Assembly (NCBI GenBank): GCA_020636675.1
Contig: JACJXK010000029.1
Location: forward strand, 1-24,115
DNA from: Prevotellaceae bacterium
Lineage (GTDB): Bacteria; Bacteroidota; Bacteroidia; Bacteroidales; Paludibacteraceae
Direction: 5' to 3'
DNA: 24,115 nucleotides
How positions within the stretch are numbered: the first letter of the stretch is position 1; every line of letters begins with the position of its first letter. Under the pieces are notes generated by a model. The model made no database searches and had not been told where the DNA came from. It saw only the letters and a list, made by a program, of their open reading frames with translations. The position numbers and the translations under genes were made by a program. Below, one piece after another: positions 7,733 to 15,066 of the stretch.

Positions 7733-7774
7733 AGGACGGTTTTTAATCTTTTGATTGGAAACCGTTCTTTTTTT
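7733..7774 (+). terminator. Intrinsic terminator after the 7031 gene
   Basis: Outer 10-bp stem AGGACGGTTT/AAACCGTTCT (one G-U) continues through two G-U pairs into AATC/GATT with loop TTTT, followed by seven T. A smaller TATCC/GGATA hairpin (7711-7729) precedes it. Confidence 0.88.
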
Positions 7775-7806
7775 GCTTTCTGTCGTTTTTCTTTGATTAA
7801 TTTTTG

Positions 7807-7814
7807 TAAGTTTG
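7807..7814 (+). promoter_or_regulatory. -7 box of the TPR gene
   Basis: TAAGTTTG matches TAnnTTTG, 35 bases before the ATG at 7850. There is no good -33 element at the expected spacing. Confidence 0.5.
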
Positions 7815-7849
7815 CTATAAGTTAATTTGTTTTTGAAGATTTATCTAGT

Positions 7850-8917
7850 ATGAAACGACTGATTCTTTCTTTTTTGTTGTTGGCGCTGCCTCTTTCTGTG
7901 TTTTATGGACAGAGCGAGTCGGAGAAGCGTAGGGCTAAGAAGTTGGCGTCCGATGCTATTTCCTTGATTCGTGTTGGGGAGCACGAACAGTCCCGAAAAA
8001 TGTTGGAGATGTCCTGCAAACTGGATCCGAAGAATTTCCTCTATCCGTATGAGATAGGATATGTTTATACACTAAAGAATGACTATTTGAAGGCAGCGTC
8101 TTTTTTCGAAAAGGCGGTGATTCGGGAAGGTGCCACTGACCAGTGCTTCCAGATGTTGGGCAATGCCTATTTTCTTGGAGGAAAAAAGGCTCAGGCGGAG
8201 GATGCCTATTTTAGAGGGCTGAAAATGTTCCCCAATTCTGGCAGGTTATATCTGGGTTTGGGTGGCGTCAATCAGGATGATTGGGTGCGAGCTCTGGATT
8301 TCTATGAGCAAGGGGTAAAGGTGGATCCTGCCTATGCGTTGAACTATTATTGGTTGGCGAAAATATTTTGTAACTCTACGGAGAAGATATGGGGTTTGCT
8401 ATATGGTGAGATGTTCATGAACCTTGATAAAAACTCCAAACAATCTGATGAAATCAGCAAGTTGTTATATGACACGTATAGGAGCGGAATCATTGTAGGG
8501 AAGGATACTGTTGTCGTCGATTTCTGTAGAAATTCGCTGACTTATCCCAATGAGAATAAAAAAGAGATACTTCCGCTCTCTATGGTCTATGAACCATGCA
8601 TGGCACGTGCGGTGAGGCTTGGCTCAAAGATGGATCTTGCCTCTTTAAATGAGACAAGGGGTGTGTTCATCCGATGTTATTATCAGGAAAACTATCAGAT
8701 TTCACATCCTTGCATCTTGTTTGATTGGCACAAGTCGTTGATGGATAACGGCTATTTCGAATGTTATAATTATTGGTTGTTGAGAAAAGGTGATTCCGCT
8801 GATTTTGCTATTTGGTATGCTGTTCATGAGGAACGCTATGGGCAATTTTTGAAATGGTTGTCTGAAAACTCCCTTCAAGTGGGGCCGGCCCATAGATTTC
8901 ACCGATTCGATTATTGA
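7850..8917 (+). CDS. Secreted tetratricopeptide-repeat protein
   Basis: A 355-residue protein with a signal peptide (1-20, ending VFYGQ), so periplasmic or envelope-exposed. Residues from about 28 to 170 hold consecutive TPR-like helix pairs: AISLIRVGEHEQSRKMLEMSCKLDP-type, then YPYEIGYVYTLKNDYLKAASFFEKA, MLGNAYFLGGKKAQAEDAYFRGLKMFP, and LDFYEQGVKVDPAYALNYYWLAK. The C-terminal half is not repeat-like and I do not recognise it. TPR arrays are protein-binding scaffolds. The next gene, also secreted, begins 36 bases after the stop with no terminator between, so a two-gene operon is likely. Confidence 0.8.
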   Translation: MKRLILSFLLLALPLSVFYGQSESEKRRAKKLASDAISLIRVGEHEQSRKMLEMSCKLDPKNFLYPYEIGYVYTLKNDYLKAASFFEKAVIREGATDQCFQMLGNAYFLGGKKAQAEDAYFRGLKMFPNSGRLYLGLGGVNQDDWVRALDFYEQGVKVDPAYALNYYWLAKIFCNSTEKIWGLLYGEMFMNLDKNSKQSDEISKLLYDTYRSGIIVGKDTVVVDFCRNSLTYPNENKKEILPLSMVYEPCMARAVRLGSKMDLASLNETRGVFIRCYYQENYQISHPCILFDWHKSLMDNGYFECYNYWLLRKGDSADFAIWYAVHEERYGQFLKWLSENSLQVGPAHRFHRFDY

Positions 8918-8953
8918 TTTTTTTTATTCGGATTCTAATAAACTATAAATTAA

Positions 8954-9490
8954 ATGAGAAGATTATTTGCTCTATTTACAATGGCTGTGGTTTCGGTCTG
9001 TCTGTATTCTCAGACTCCGGAAGAATGGAATGTCCCTCAAAACTATTCGTTGGTAAATGCGGAAGATTATGCGCCATATAATGAGGATGTGGTGAAGTGC
9101 GTGGATTGGCTTGTGAATACGCCGTTGGATCTCCAGACTTCGAAACGGAGGGATGCCCATAAGTTTTTGATGGCATGGATTAGTGGAAGTCCGGAGGTGA
9201 TGGTCATCGTTTCGGAAGATTTAGTCCCTTTTTTTGAATCGGGAGATCTATTGTTGGTGTTTATGGGAGGATGGAGTAAATATTCCATCCGTACAGGTGA
9301 ATATAAGGATAAAATAGGAGGTGCGGTGGCAGGTCTGGAGGCTTCTATCTCTCTTTATGAGAAAAATAAGTCGATGCTGTCTGATTCTAAGTCGGTGGTG
9401 AAATCCATGGCTAATCTGGTTAAACTCAGAAAAAAAGGTAAATTGAAGGAGTTTGTGGAGGAGAATATTGCGAAGAATGTAAAGGAATAG
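8954..9490 (+). CDS. Small secreted protein of unknown function
   Basis: A 178-residue protein with an N-terminal signal peptide (about 1-19, ending CLYSQ). The mature part starts EEWNVPQNYSLVNAEDYAPY, then has an invariant-looking block FLMAWISGSPEVMV and GGWSKYSI, and a Lys-rich C-terminal helix. I recall similar uncharacterised secreted proteins in Bacteroidota with the same W-x-VP-x-NY and GGW-x-KYS features, but know no function. It follows the TPR gene closely, so the two may act together in the envelope. A strong terminator lies 34 bases downstream. Confidence 0.75.
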   Translation: MRRLFALFTMAVVSVCLYSQTPEEWNVPQNYSLVNAEDYAPYNEDVVKCVDWLVNTPLDLQTSKRRDAHKFLMAWISGSPEVMVIVSEDLVPFFESGDLLLVFMGGWSKYSIRTGEYKDKIGGAVAGLEASISLYEKNKSMLSDSKSVVKSMANLVKLRKKGKLKEFVEENIAKNVKE

Positions 9491-9524
9491 TTTGATATTT
9501 TGGATTTTTTGAGATAGTTTTGTG

Positions 9525-9561
9525 GCACGTAGATAGGCATTCCTATTTGCGTGCTTTTTTT
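9525..9561 (+). terminator. Intrinsic terminator after the TPR/secreted-protein pair
   Basis: A 13-bp stem GCACGTAGATAGG/CCTATTTGCGTGC with two G-U pairs, loop CATT, then seven T. This is one of the strongest terminators in the window. Confidence 0.92.
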
Positions 9562-9580
9562 GTGGTTGGATTAATATAAT

Positions 9581-10057
9581 ATGGATATGGATGAAGAGAG
9601 AATAGAGAAGGCTGTCGAATTATTTAAAAGTGGCTATAATTGTTCGCAATCTGTTGTGGCGGCATTTGCCGATATGTATGGATTTTCGCAGGAACAGGCG
9701 TTGCGTATTGCCTCTTCGTTTGGAGGAGGGATAGGTAGAATGAGGGAAACTTGTGGCGCGGCTTGTGGCATGTTTATTCTTGCCGGACTGGAGACCGGAT
9801 CTGTGGATGCGAAGGATCGGGAAGGAAAGTCCCGTAATTATAGGATAGTACAGGAGCTTGCTGCGGAATTTAAGGCGGAGAATGGGTCCATCAGATGCGC
9901 AGATCTGTTGGGATTGAATAAAGACTCGAAGATAAGCCACGAGGCCGAGCGGCGTACGGATGCCTATTATGCTAAGCGCCCATGTGTGAAGATGGTTGAA
10001 GTGGCGGCTCGTATATGGTCGAAGAAGCTGTCTGAAATAAGACAAGGAAGCATATGA
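9581..10057 (+). CDS. C_GCAxxG_C_C family protein
   Basis: A 158-residue cytoplasmic protein fitting the C_GCAxxG_C_C family (related to split-Soret cytochrome precursors), thought from its conserved cysteines to be redox- or metal-related but without a proven role. Visible residues: C21 in GYNCSQSVVAAFA, the glycine run SSFGGGIGRM (46-54), the CGAxxG motif at 58-63 with an additional C62, C106 in RCADLLG and C135 in RPCVKMV. The spacing and length are normal for the family. The ATG at 9581 or the one at 9587 could be the start. It begins 20 bases after the upstream terminator. No terminator of its own is clear; the A/T-flanked hairpin at 10220-10250 may serve it too. Confidence 0.85.
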   Translation: MDMDEERIEKAVELFKSGYNCSQSVVAAFADMYGFSQEQALRIASSFGGGIGRMRETCGAACGMFILAGLETGSVDAKDREGKSRNYRIVQELAAEFKAENGSIRCADLLGLNKDSKISHEAERRTDAYYAKRPCVKMVEVAARIWSKKLSEIRQGSI

Positions 10058-10219
10058 CGTTTTGGTCTGTCCTAGATAGTGGTGTAGATAGATTGCTTCG
10101 GTGGTTTTCGTGATAGAGAGAATGGTCAGTAAACAACTCATATGAGGAGGAATTATCTTTTTTTTGACATTCCGTTGGGATGTGTTTTGTATGAAGTGAA
10201 GGTTAGTGTTGAAAAAGAA

Positions 10220-10250
10220 AAAAGTCGATAATCTTTGATTATCGACTTTT
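10220..10250 (-). terminator. Terminator of tRNA-Leu (possibly bidirectional)
   Basis: A perfect 14-bp stem AAAAGTCGATAATC/GATTATCGACTTTT with loop TTT. On the reverse strand it is followed by a T-rich tail, directly downstream of the tRNA. On the forward strand it could also stop transcripts from the 9581 gene. Confidence 0.88.
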
Positions 10251-10254
10251 GCAG

Positions 10255-10337
10255 TACCCAAGATAGGACTCGAACCTACACAGCCTTGCGGCCACTGGCA
10301 CCTGAAGCCAGCGTGTCTACCATTTCACCACTTGGGC
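10255..10337 (-). tRNA. tRNA-Leu, anticodon CAG
   Basis: An 83-nt class II tRNA. Acceptor GCCCAAG pairs with CTTGGGT (one G-U), discriminator A; CCA is not encoded. The anticodon arm is CTGGC-TTCAGGT-GCCAG, giving anticodon CAG for Leu codon CUG. A long variable arm contains GCC-GCAA-GGC. The T arm is GTAGG-TTCGAGT-CCTAT. The long variable arm agrees with leucine identity. The tRNA is transcribed alone, from a -7 box at 10355-10348 to the hairpin at 10220-10250. Confidence 0.95.
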
Positions 10338-10347
10338 TTTTGCGCTG

Positions 10348-10355
10348 CAAAGATA
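10348..10355 (-). promoter_or_regulatory. -7 box of tRNA-Leu
   Basis: Reverse strand TATCTTTG, a full TAnnTTTG match, 11 bases before the tRNA 5' end. No convincing -33 TTTG was seen. Confidence 0.6.
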
Positions 10356-10398
10356 ATAAAAATGTCTTATCTGATTCGTTTGTTGTCGGCTTTTTTCT

Positions 10399-10420
10399 AA
10401 AAAAAACACCTGTTTTTTTT
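10399..10420. repeat. A/T-rich perfect inverted repeat
   Basis: AAAAAAAACA / TGTTTTTTTT, 10-base arms separated by CC, next to the tolC terminator. It may act as a second termination site; the arms are low complexity. Confidence 0.6.
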
Positions 10421-10423
10421 CTA

Positions 10424-10463
10424 AAAAAGCAACTCCGCCAGATTTCTACAATTGAGCGGAGTT
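10424..10463 (-). terminator. Intrinsic terminator of the TolC-family gene
   Basis: Stem AACTCCGC/GCGGAGTT with a 17-base loop; on the reverse strand it is followed by GCTTTTTT. It lies 68 bases after the TolC-family stop codon. Confidence 0.75.
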
Positions 10464-10530
10464 TGAAGAAAGAGTTTTATTCCAATACTCTTTCCAGTAA
10501 ATGAAAACAAACACTATTATGAAAAAGTTG

Positions 10531-11868
10531 TCATTGACCAACTTGTATTGGTATGTCCTGATAAATGTTCAGAATCTGAAGGTTGAGCAAAGCCATGTAT
10601 TTTGCTTGTAACTTCGCAAGTCTGGTGTTTAGCAGCGTATTCTTTTCGGAGAGAAGTTCGAAAGGGCTCTTCATCCCTAAATTATATTTTTGTTCTATCA
10701 GTTCGTAACTGCTTTCTACGGCCTTCAGATTTTCGTTGGCGGCGATATATTTTGATTGAGCGGCAACGGCATCCAAGTAGGCGGTCTCTACATCTTTCAG
10801 TAGCTTCTTTTCCGTCTCTTCCTTTTCCAAGTCGCTGAATATCTCATTAAGCTTTGCTTTTTCGAGGGTCGACTTCCTCTCCCTGTTGTCGAATATGGAA
10901 TAGTTTAGAGACAGACCGATATTCTCCCCGAAGTTGTATTTTATCTGTTCCCCATAATTGAAGTCGGACAAAGAACTGTGCCCGGTGCTGACTCCTGCGC
11001 TCAAGCTAAGTGTGGGGTAATAGCTCGATTTTGCCTTTTTTGTCTCTAATTCCGCGATCTGCTTGTTGAGATAGCTGTTTTTGATGGTAGGATTGACGGA
11101 AAGGGCATTTGCGTACACCATTTCTTTGGATGGAAGTGGTTGCGTTATTTCTGTCTCTTCTATTGTTATGCTTGGAATGTTTATCTCTTGTGTGATGTCC
11201 AATTCCAATAACTGTTTGAGTTGTAGCCTGCTTTCGTCCAAAATGTTCTCCGCAAGGACAATTTGGTATTTGTCCGAGTAGTATTGGGCCTCGAGTTGTG
11301 CCAAGTCACTTTTGGATATGGAGCCGGCATTCATCATCTCTCGTCCTCTTTCCATTTGCGCTTTGCTTGTCTCCAGTGAGTTTTTTGTGGTCTTTATGTT
11401 TTCTTGGGCATATAAGACTTGGATATAGTAGGTCACTATTGATATCTTGATGTCGAATTCCGAGTTGGCGATGTCCATCTTTCTTGATTCCTCCTGCAAT
11501 TTCTTCTGCTCAATGTCGTATCTTCGTCTGAATCCATTGAAGATGGTCCAGGAGGCGTTCAGACCATAGCTTCCCGTATAGGAGGTCTTTGTTATGCTGT
11601 CGTTTTCTGGCATCGGTTTGTTGCTGATGTTATGGCTGGTGGATGCCGATAATGATGGGAGTAACTGTGCTTTTGCCTGTTTTGTGCTTGTGATGTCCTG
11701 CTCTAGCAGAATCCTGTTTTTTCGGATGTTGATGTTCTGTTGGAGGGCATAGTCTATGCATGATTGTAAACTCCATCCGTCGGTATTAGATTGTCCTTGT
11801 ACCACTCCGCTGCTGGATGATAGTACAAATGCCAACATCATGGATTTTATGATTCTTCTTATATTCAT
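10531..11868 (-). CDS. TolC-family outer-membrane efflux protein
   Basis: A 445-residue outer-membrane factor: signal peptide at about 1-25 (MNIRRIIKSMMLAFVLSSSS), then WSLQSCIDYALQQNINI, the standard N-terminal OEP motif, followed by two long coiled-coil helical halves with matching barrel strands (LPSLSASTSHNIS in the first, YPTLSLSAGVSTGHSSL in the second) and AYLDAVAAQSKYIAANENLKAVE near the end. Such proteins trimerise and form the exit duct for efflux pumps or type I secretion. The frame is open to 11913, but a promoter at 11942-11911 overlaps that start, so 11868 is used; AAGGAAAA lies just before it. No membrane-fusion or RND/ABC gene adjoins it, so its partner is elsewhere. Confidence 0.9.
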   Translation of the reverse strand: MNIRRIIKSMMLAFVLSSSSGVVQGQSNTDGWSLQSCIDYALQQNINIRKNRILLEQDITSTKQAKAQLLPSLSASTSHNISNKPMPENDSITKTSYTGSYGLNASWTIFNGFRRRYDIEQKKLQEESRKMDIANSEFDIKISIVTYYIQVLYAQENIKTTKNSLETSKAQMERGREMMNAGSISKSDLAQLEAQYYSDKYQIVLAENILDESRLQLKQLLELDITQEINIPSITIEETEITQPLPSKEMVYANALSVNPTIKNSYLNKQIAELETKKAKSSYYPTLSLSAGVSTGHSSLSDFNYGEQIKYNFGENIGLSLNYSIFDNRERKSTLEKAKLNEIFSDLEKEETEKKLLKDVETAYLDAVAAQSKYIAANENLKAVESSYELIEQKYNLGMKSPFELLSEKNTLLNTRLAKLQAKYMALLNLQILNIYQDIPIQVGQ

Positions 11869-11910
11869 AAGTTTTCCTTGTTTTCTTCTGGTAAGAACAT
11901 ATTTTGAAAT

Positions 11911-11942
11911 CAAAAGTAGAAATAGAAGAAAGGAAAGACAAT
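11911..11942 (-). promoter_or_regulatory. Promoter of the TolC-family gene
   Basis: Reverse strand ATTG (11942-11939), 20 bases, TACTTTTG (11918-11911). Predicted transcript start is near 11903, which excludes a start codon at 11913 and supports 11868. Confidence 0.7.
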
Positions 11943-12005
11943 ATATATATATGTGCGACTGTTTTTTGTCGACGAAAAAGGATTTAGGAAAGACCAGTTG
12001 TGTTT

Positions 12006-12042
12006 ATAAAAAGAGAGAGCTGCATGTTCGCAACTCTCTCTT
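12006..12042 (-). terminator. Intrinsic terminator of the small HTH gene
   Basis: Stem AAGAGAGAG/CTCTCTCTT with an inner TGC/GCA pairing. On the reverse strand a T-rich tail (TTTTTAT) follows. It begins five bases after the stop codon. Confidence 0.8.
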
Positions 12043-12046
12043 GTGT

Positions 12047-12307
12047 TTATTCGACGTCAGAATGGTATTCTTTCAGAATGTCGATGGCCATGTCCAAAAT
12101 GGACGGATCGTCAATCTCGATGATGCCGCCGTCCGGACCTTCTTCCAAATGTATGCCGCAGCTGGCGCCATCTTTGTAGTTCTGTCCGCCGAAGTAGTTT
12201 CTTACCGTGTCGTCCGTTAACTTCAAGGCGGTGGCTATTTTATGGATGCTTCCATTTGGTAGACTGTCTTTTATCTGCCTAAGTTCGTTGAAAGAGATCT
12301 TTATCAT
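12047..12307 (-). CDS. Small putative DNA-binding protein
   Basis: An 86-residue acidic protein. The N-terminal half, ELRQIKDSLPNGSIHKIATA then LKLTDDTVRNYFGG, has the length and pattern of a helix-turn-helix (about residues 8-40). The C-terminal half (GPDGGIIEIDDPSILDMAIDIL) looks like a short acidic strand-helix unit. I recall close relatives as conserved small proteins throughout Bacteroidales, annotated only as DNA-binding, and know no target. It lies downstream of pyrC on the same strand with 113 bases between, interrupted by the hairpin at 12356-12391, so co-transcription with pyrC is uncertain. A near -7 box (TTCTTTTG on the reverse strand, 12338-12331) would give a start of its own. 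Confidence 0.75.
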   Translation of the reverse strand: MIKISFNELRQIKDSLPNGSIHKIATALKLTDDTVRNYFGGQNYKDGASCGIHLEEGPDGGIIEIDDPSILDMAIDILKEYHSDVE

Positions 12308-12355
12308 GGCATTTGAATTTTATGATTGTTCAAAAGAATGTCTCTATATGAAGAC

Positions 12356-12391
12356 AGAAGTTAGGCATGATGTGTCATGGCACTAACTTCT
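12356..12391 (-). terminator. Hairpin downstream of pyrC (terminator or regulatory)
   Basis: AGAAGTTAG/CTAACTTCT form a perfect 9-bp stem; inside it GCATGA pairs with the TCATG region with small bulges, loop TGTG. No run of T follows on either strand, so it may be an RNA-stabilising or attenuating structure, not a simple terminator. Confidence 0.5.
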
Positions 12392-12420
12392 ATCTGTATT
12401 CTGATGCGATAATCCTCTGC

Positions 12421-13767
12421 TTATCGGGCAAAATTGATCATCATTCCCTTGCTCTCCTCGTTTATCTGACCGTTGTTGTATACTAGTTTGCCGTTTACAA
12501 AGGTCTGTGTCACTTTGTAGGAAAGTGTGGCACCTTCGAGAGGAGACCATCCACATTTGTATTGAAGGTCTTTCTTCTCTACTTGGTATGGTGAGTTAGG
12601 CTCTACCAATACGATATCTGCGAAATATCCTTTCCTTATGAAACCCCTCTTCTCTACGTTGAAAAGTTTTGCCGGATTGTGGCACATTTTTTCGACAACC
12701 TGTTCTCTTGAAAAATTACCTTTCTTTGCCAATTCCAGCATCATAGGCAATGAGTGCTGTATGGATGGGCATCCGGAAGCGGCGTGCAGACAGTCGCCCT
12801 CTTTGTCTGCTAACAAATGAGGAGCGTGGTCAGTCGCTATGGTGTCGATATGTCCGCTTACGATGGCTTGAAGCAAGTTGTTGCGGCTCTTCTCCTTCTT
12901 GATGGAAGGGTTGCATTTTATCTTTGCGCCTAAGCGTTCGTAATCTTGGTCGTCGAACCATAAGTAGTTGACACAAGTCTCAGCCGTTATCTTCTTGTCG
13001 GAGATCGGCTTGTTGCTGAAAAGAGCCAATTCTTTAGCTGTAGTAAGATGAAGCACGTGCAAACGCGTGCCGTATTGAACCGCCCAATCAATGGCTTTTG
13101 CCGTCGATTTGTAACAAGCGTCGGAATTGCGGATCAGCTCGTGGTAAGAGATCGGAATTGGGTTTTCGCCAAATTCCGCTTTGTATTTGTCGATATTGGC
13201 TTGTATCATCTCTTCGTCTTCGCTATGGATGGCGAGTAGGATGGGAGCTTCCTTGAATATGTTTTTGACCGTCTCTTCTTTCGTTATATGCATTCCTCCC
13301 GTTGAGGAGCCGAGAAACAGTTTTATTCCGCACACCTTCTTTGGGTCTAGATGCTTTATTTCTTCTATGTTGTTTTCTGTTGCGCCTAAATAGAAAGCGT
13401 AGTTAGTTAGGCATTTCTTTGATGCTATTTCTGCTTTTTTGTCCAGCTCATCCATGGAGGTTGTCATCGGGCTAGTGTTTGGCATATCCATGATGGAAGT
13501 GACGCCACCTGCGACGGCAGCTCTTGATTCTGACTGGAAATCGCCTTTCTGTGTGAATCCCGGTTCGCGGAAATGTACGTGTGAGTCTATGACTCCCGGC
13601 AAAGCCCATTTGCCGTCGGCATCAACTACTTCTGCGTTTTTGAGAATATTCTCAGGCACCTCGTCTTTGAATATCTTCGAAATTTTCTCTCCTTCTATTA
13701 ATAATGAACCCTTAAAAGAGTTTCCTTCGTTAATTATTTTCGCGTTGTGAATTAAGATTGTATTCAT
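12421..13767 (-). CDS. pyrC: Dihydroorotase (class I-like), pyrimidine biosynthesis
   Basis: A 448-residue amidohydrolase catalysing the cyclisation of N-carbamoyl-aspartate to dihydroorotate, step three of UMP synthesis, in the cytoplasm. Metal-binding motif DSHVHFREPG (61-70; H63, H65), GIKLFLGSSTGG (147-158, K149), H181 in LLAIHSEDEEM, H237/H240 in LHVLHLT, and ATDHAPH (311-317, with catalytic D313) are all present. The length near 450, unlike the roughly 350 of E. coli PyrC, fits the class I/allantoinase-like group. ATG at 13767 precedes MNTILIHNAKI, a normal N-terminus. A mannosyltransferase-like gene lies upstream on the same strand with a 218-base gap; no convincing promoter was found in that gap. 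Confidence 0.93.
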   Translation of the reverse strand: MNTILIHNAKIINEGNSFKGSLLIEGEKISKIFKDEVPENILKNAEVVDADGKWALPGVIDSHVHFREPGFTQKGDFQSESRAAVAGGVTSIMDMPNTSPMTTSMDELDKKAEIASKKCLTNYAFYLGATENNIEEIKHLDPKKVCGIKLFLGSSTGGMHITKEETVKNIFKEAPILLAIHSEDEEMIQANIDKYKAEFGENPIPISYHELIRNSDACYKSTAKAIDWAVQYGTRLHVLHLTTAKELALFSNKPISDKKITAETCVNYLWFDDQDYERLGAKIKCNPSIKKEKSRNNLLQAIVSGHIDTIATDHAPHLLADKEGDCLHAASGCPSIQHSLPMMLELAKKGNFSREQVVEKMCHNPAKLFNVEKRGFIRKGYFADIVLVEPNSPYQVEKKDLQYKCGWSPLEGATLSYKVTQTFVNGKLVYNNGQINEESKGMMINFAR

Positions 13768-13985
13768 TTTTATTGTTTGACTAATAAATTGTCACAAGTT
13801 TAAAAAATATTATTAATATTTCATACGATAATCCTCTGTTTTTTGAAAAATCGCATGAACTTTCTTCCGTTCGTCATCTGAGTTTTTGTAGCTTCCTTGA
13901 TTTTGACCCTGTGTCTTGATTGAAATTCGTTTTGTTGGAAATCAAAATCGGAGAAGTTCCTTCCTGTTCGTTTTTGAGGAAGGTG

Positions 13986-14738
13986 TCAATGGCAGGAGAT
14001 GCTTCCTTTCTGGGGATATTCCTTGAATAGACTACGTAATTTGAGACGGATAACGCCAAAGATGGCTTCGCCGAATATGCCACCGTTCATTTTAGAGACG
14101 CCCAATACTCTGTTTATGAAAATGATCGGAACTTCCTTTATGTTGAATCCACATTTGTATGTGGTGTATTTCATCTCGATTTGGAAGGCGTAGCCTTTGA
14201 ACTTGATATTGTCCAGATGGATGGTTTCCAGAACTTCGCGCCGATAGCATTTGAATCCTGCTGTCGTATCTGCTATTTTCATGCCAGTGACAATCTGCAC
14301 GTATATGGATGCGAAGTAAGACATTAGTACTCTGCCAATTGGCCAGTTGACCACGTTGACCCCCGTCACGTATCTTGATCCGATGGATAAGTCTGCGCCT
14401 TCCTCTGAACATGCTTTGTGCAGTTTCAGTAAATCCTGGGGGTTGTGGGAGAAGTCGGCATCCATTTCAAATATGTATTCGTAGCCGTTTTTCAACGCCC
14501 ATTTGAATCCTGTTATGTATGCAGTTCCAAGTCCCTGTTTCCCTTCCCGTTCAATGATATGTAATCTGTTTGTAAATTCGGATTGCAAATTCTTGACGAT
14601 GGAGGCTGTTCCATCTGGAGAACCATCGTCTATAATCAGTATGTGAAAATCCTTGGGTAAGGAGAATACAGCCTTTATTATGCTTTCTATGTTTTCCTTC
14701 TCATTATAAGTCGGAATGATTACTACACCGTCGTTCAC
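13986..14738 (-). CDS. GT2-family polyprenol-phosphate mannosyltransferase-like enzyme
   Basis: A 250-residue GT-A glycosyltransferase resembling dolichol/polyprenol monophosphomannose synthases. It has IIPTYNEKENI (7-17), the nucleotide-binding IIDDGSPDGT (35-44), the metal-binding DAD at 93-95 (FEMDADFSHNP), the GSRY motif at 120-123, and an acceptor-side DTTAGFKCYRREVL. It would transfer a sugar, probably mannose, from a GDP-sugar to a lipid carrier at the inner membrane face; it lacks the C-terminal membrane segments found in some relatives. The only usable start is GTG (14738-14736), since upstream in frame there is a stop and no ATG. A -7 box (TACATTTG, 14776-14769) fits that start. No terminator is clear. 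Confidence 0.85.
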   Translation of the reverse strand: MNDGVVIIPTYNEKENIESIIKAVFSLPKDFHILIIDDGSPDGTASIVKNLQSEFTNRLHIIEREGKQGLGTAYITGFKWALKNGYEYIFEMDADFSHNPQDLLKLHKACSEEGADLSIGSRYVTGVNVVNWPIGRVLMSYFASIYVQIVTGMKIADTTAGFKCYRREVLETIHLDNIKFKGYAFQIEMKYTTYKCGFNIKEVPIIFINRVLGVSKMNGGIFGEAIFGVIRLKLRSLFKEYPQKGSISCH

Positions 14739-14768
14739 CTCTACAAATTTATTTGAAACAATATGTTA

Positions 14769-14776
14769 CAAATGTA
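14769..14776 (-). promoter_or_regulatory. -7 box of the mannosyltransferase-like gene
   Basis: Reverse strand TACATTTG, full TAnnTTTG match, 30 bases before the GTG start. No TTTG at -33. Confidence 0.5.
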
Positions 14777-14935
14777 AAATATTTGTTTCGATTTATTGGT
14801 TTAAAAAAACGAAAAAGTTGATTTCACTCATAATCTTTTCCGTGGCTTTTTTTCGTTCTTGGCAGAAAGACGCCTCCTTATCTTTCAAATTCGTAAATTT
14901 TGGCGTATGATAACTTCTGTTTGAAAAATAAGAGC

Positions 14936-14943
14936 TAAATTTG
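14936..14943 (+). promoter_or_regulatory. -7 box of the paaK unit
   Basis: TAAATTTG, full match. A TTTG at 14920-14923 is too close (12 bases) to be its -33. Transcription from here gives a leader of about 115 bases. The 328-base divergent spacer 14739-15066 otherwise holds only the leader structure at 14963-15030. Confidence 0.5.
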
Positions 14944-14962
14944 TGGGATGAATGTAAGAAAA

Positions 14963-15030
14963 TAGGCGTAAAAAGAAATTGTAACTCTTCTTTTCTTAGA
15001 ATGAGAGGATATTTCCATTTCTTTTGCCTA
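14963..15030 (+). promoter_or_regulatory. Long-range stem in the paaK leader
   Basis: TAGGC (14963-14967) and AAAAGAAAT (14971-14979) pair in register with ATTTCTTTTGCCTA (15017-15030), 14 pairs with a three-base bulge. The structure lies wholly inside the predicted leader. Whether it regulates anything is unknown. Confidence 0.4.
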
Positions 15031-15066
15031 CGAAGATTAATGTAGAATTCGTAACATATATAGAAA

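Noticed and set aside
11756..12220. Forward 154-codon frame
   Set aside because: Antisense to the TolC-family gene start and the small HTH gene; its residues show no domain, and both reverse-strand genes are better supported.
12405..13839. 13-base repeat CGATAATCCTCTG near both ends of pyrC (12408-12420, 13827-13839)
   Set aside because: A few exact 13-base repeats are expected by chance in a 24-kb window, and no insertion-type structure surrounds it.
13874..14083. Reverse-strand 69-codon frame at the end of the mannosyltransferase gene
   Set aside because: It overlaps the real gene in another phase, and the mannosyltransferase-like protein is already complete without it.
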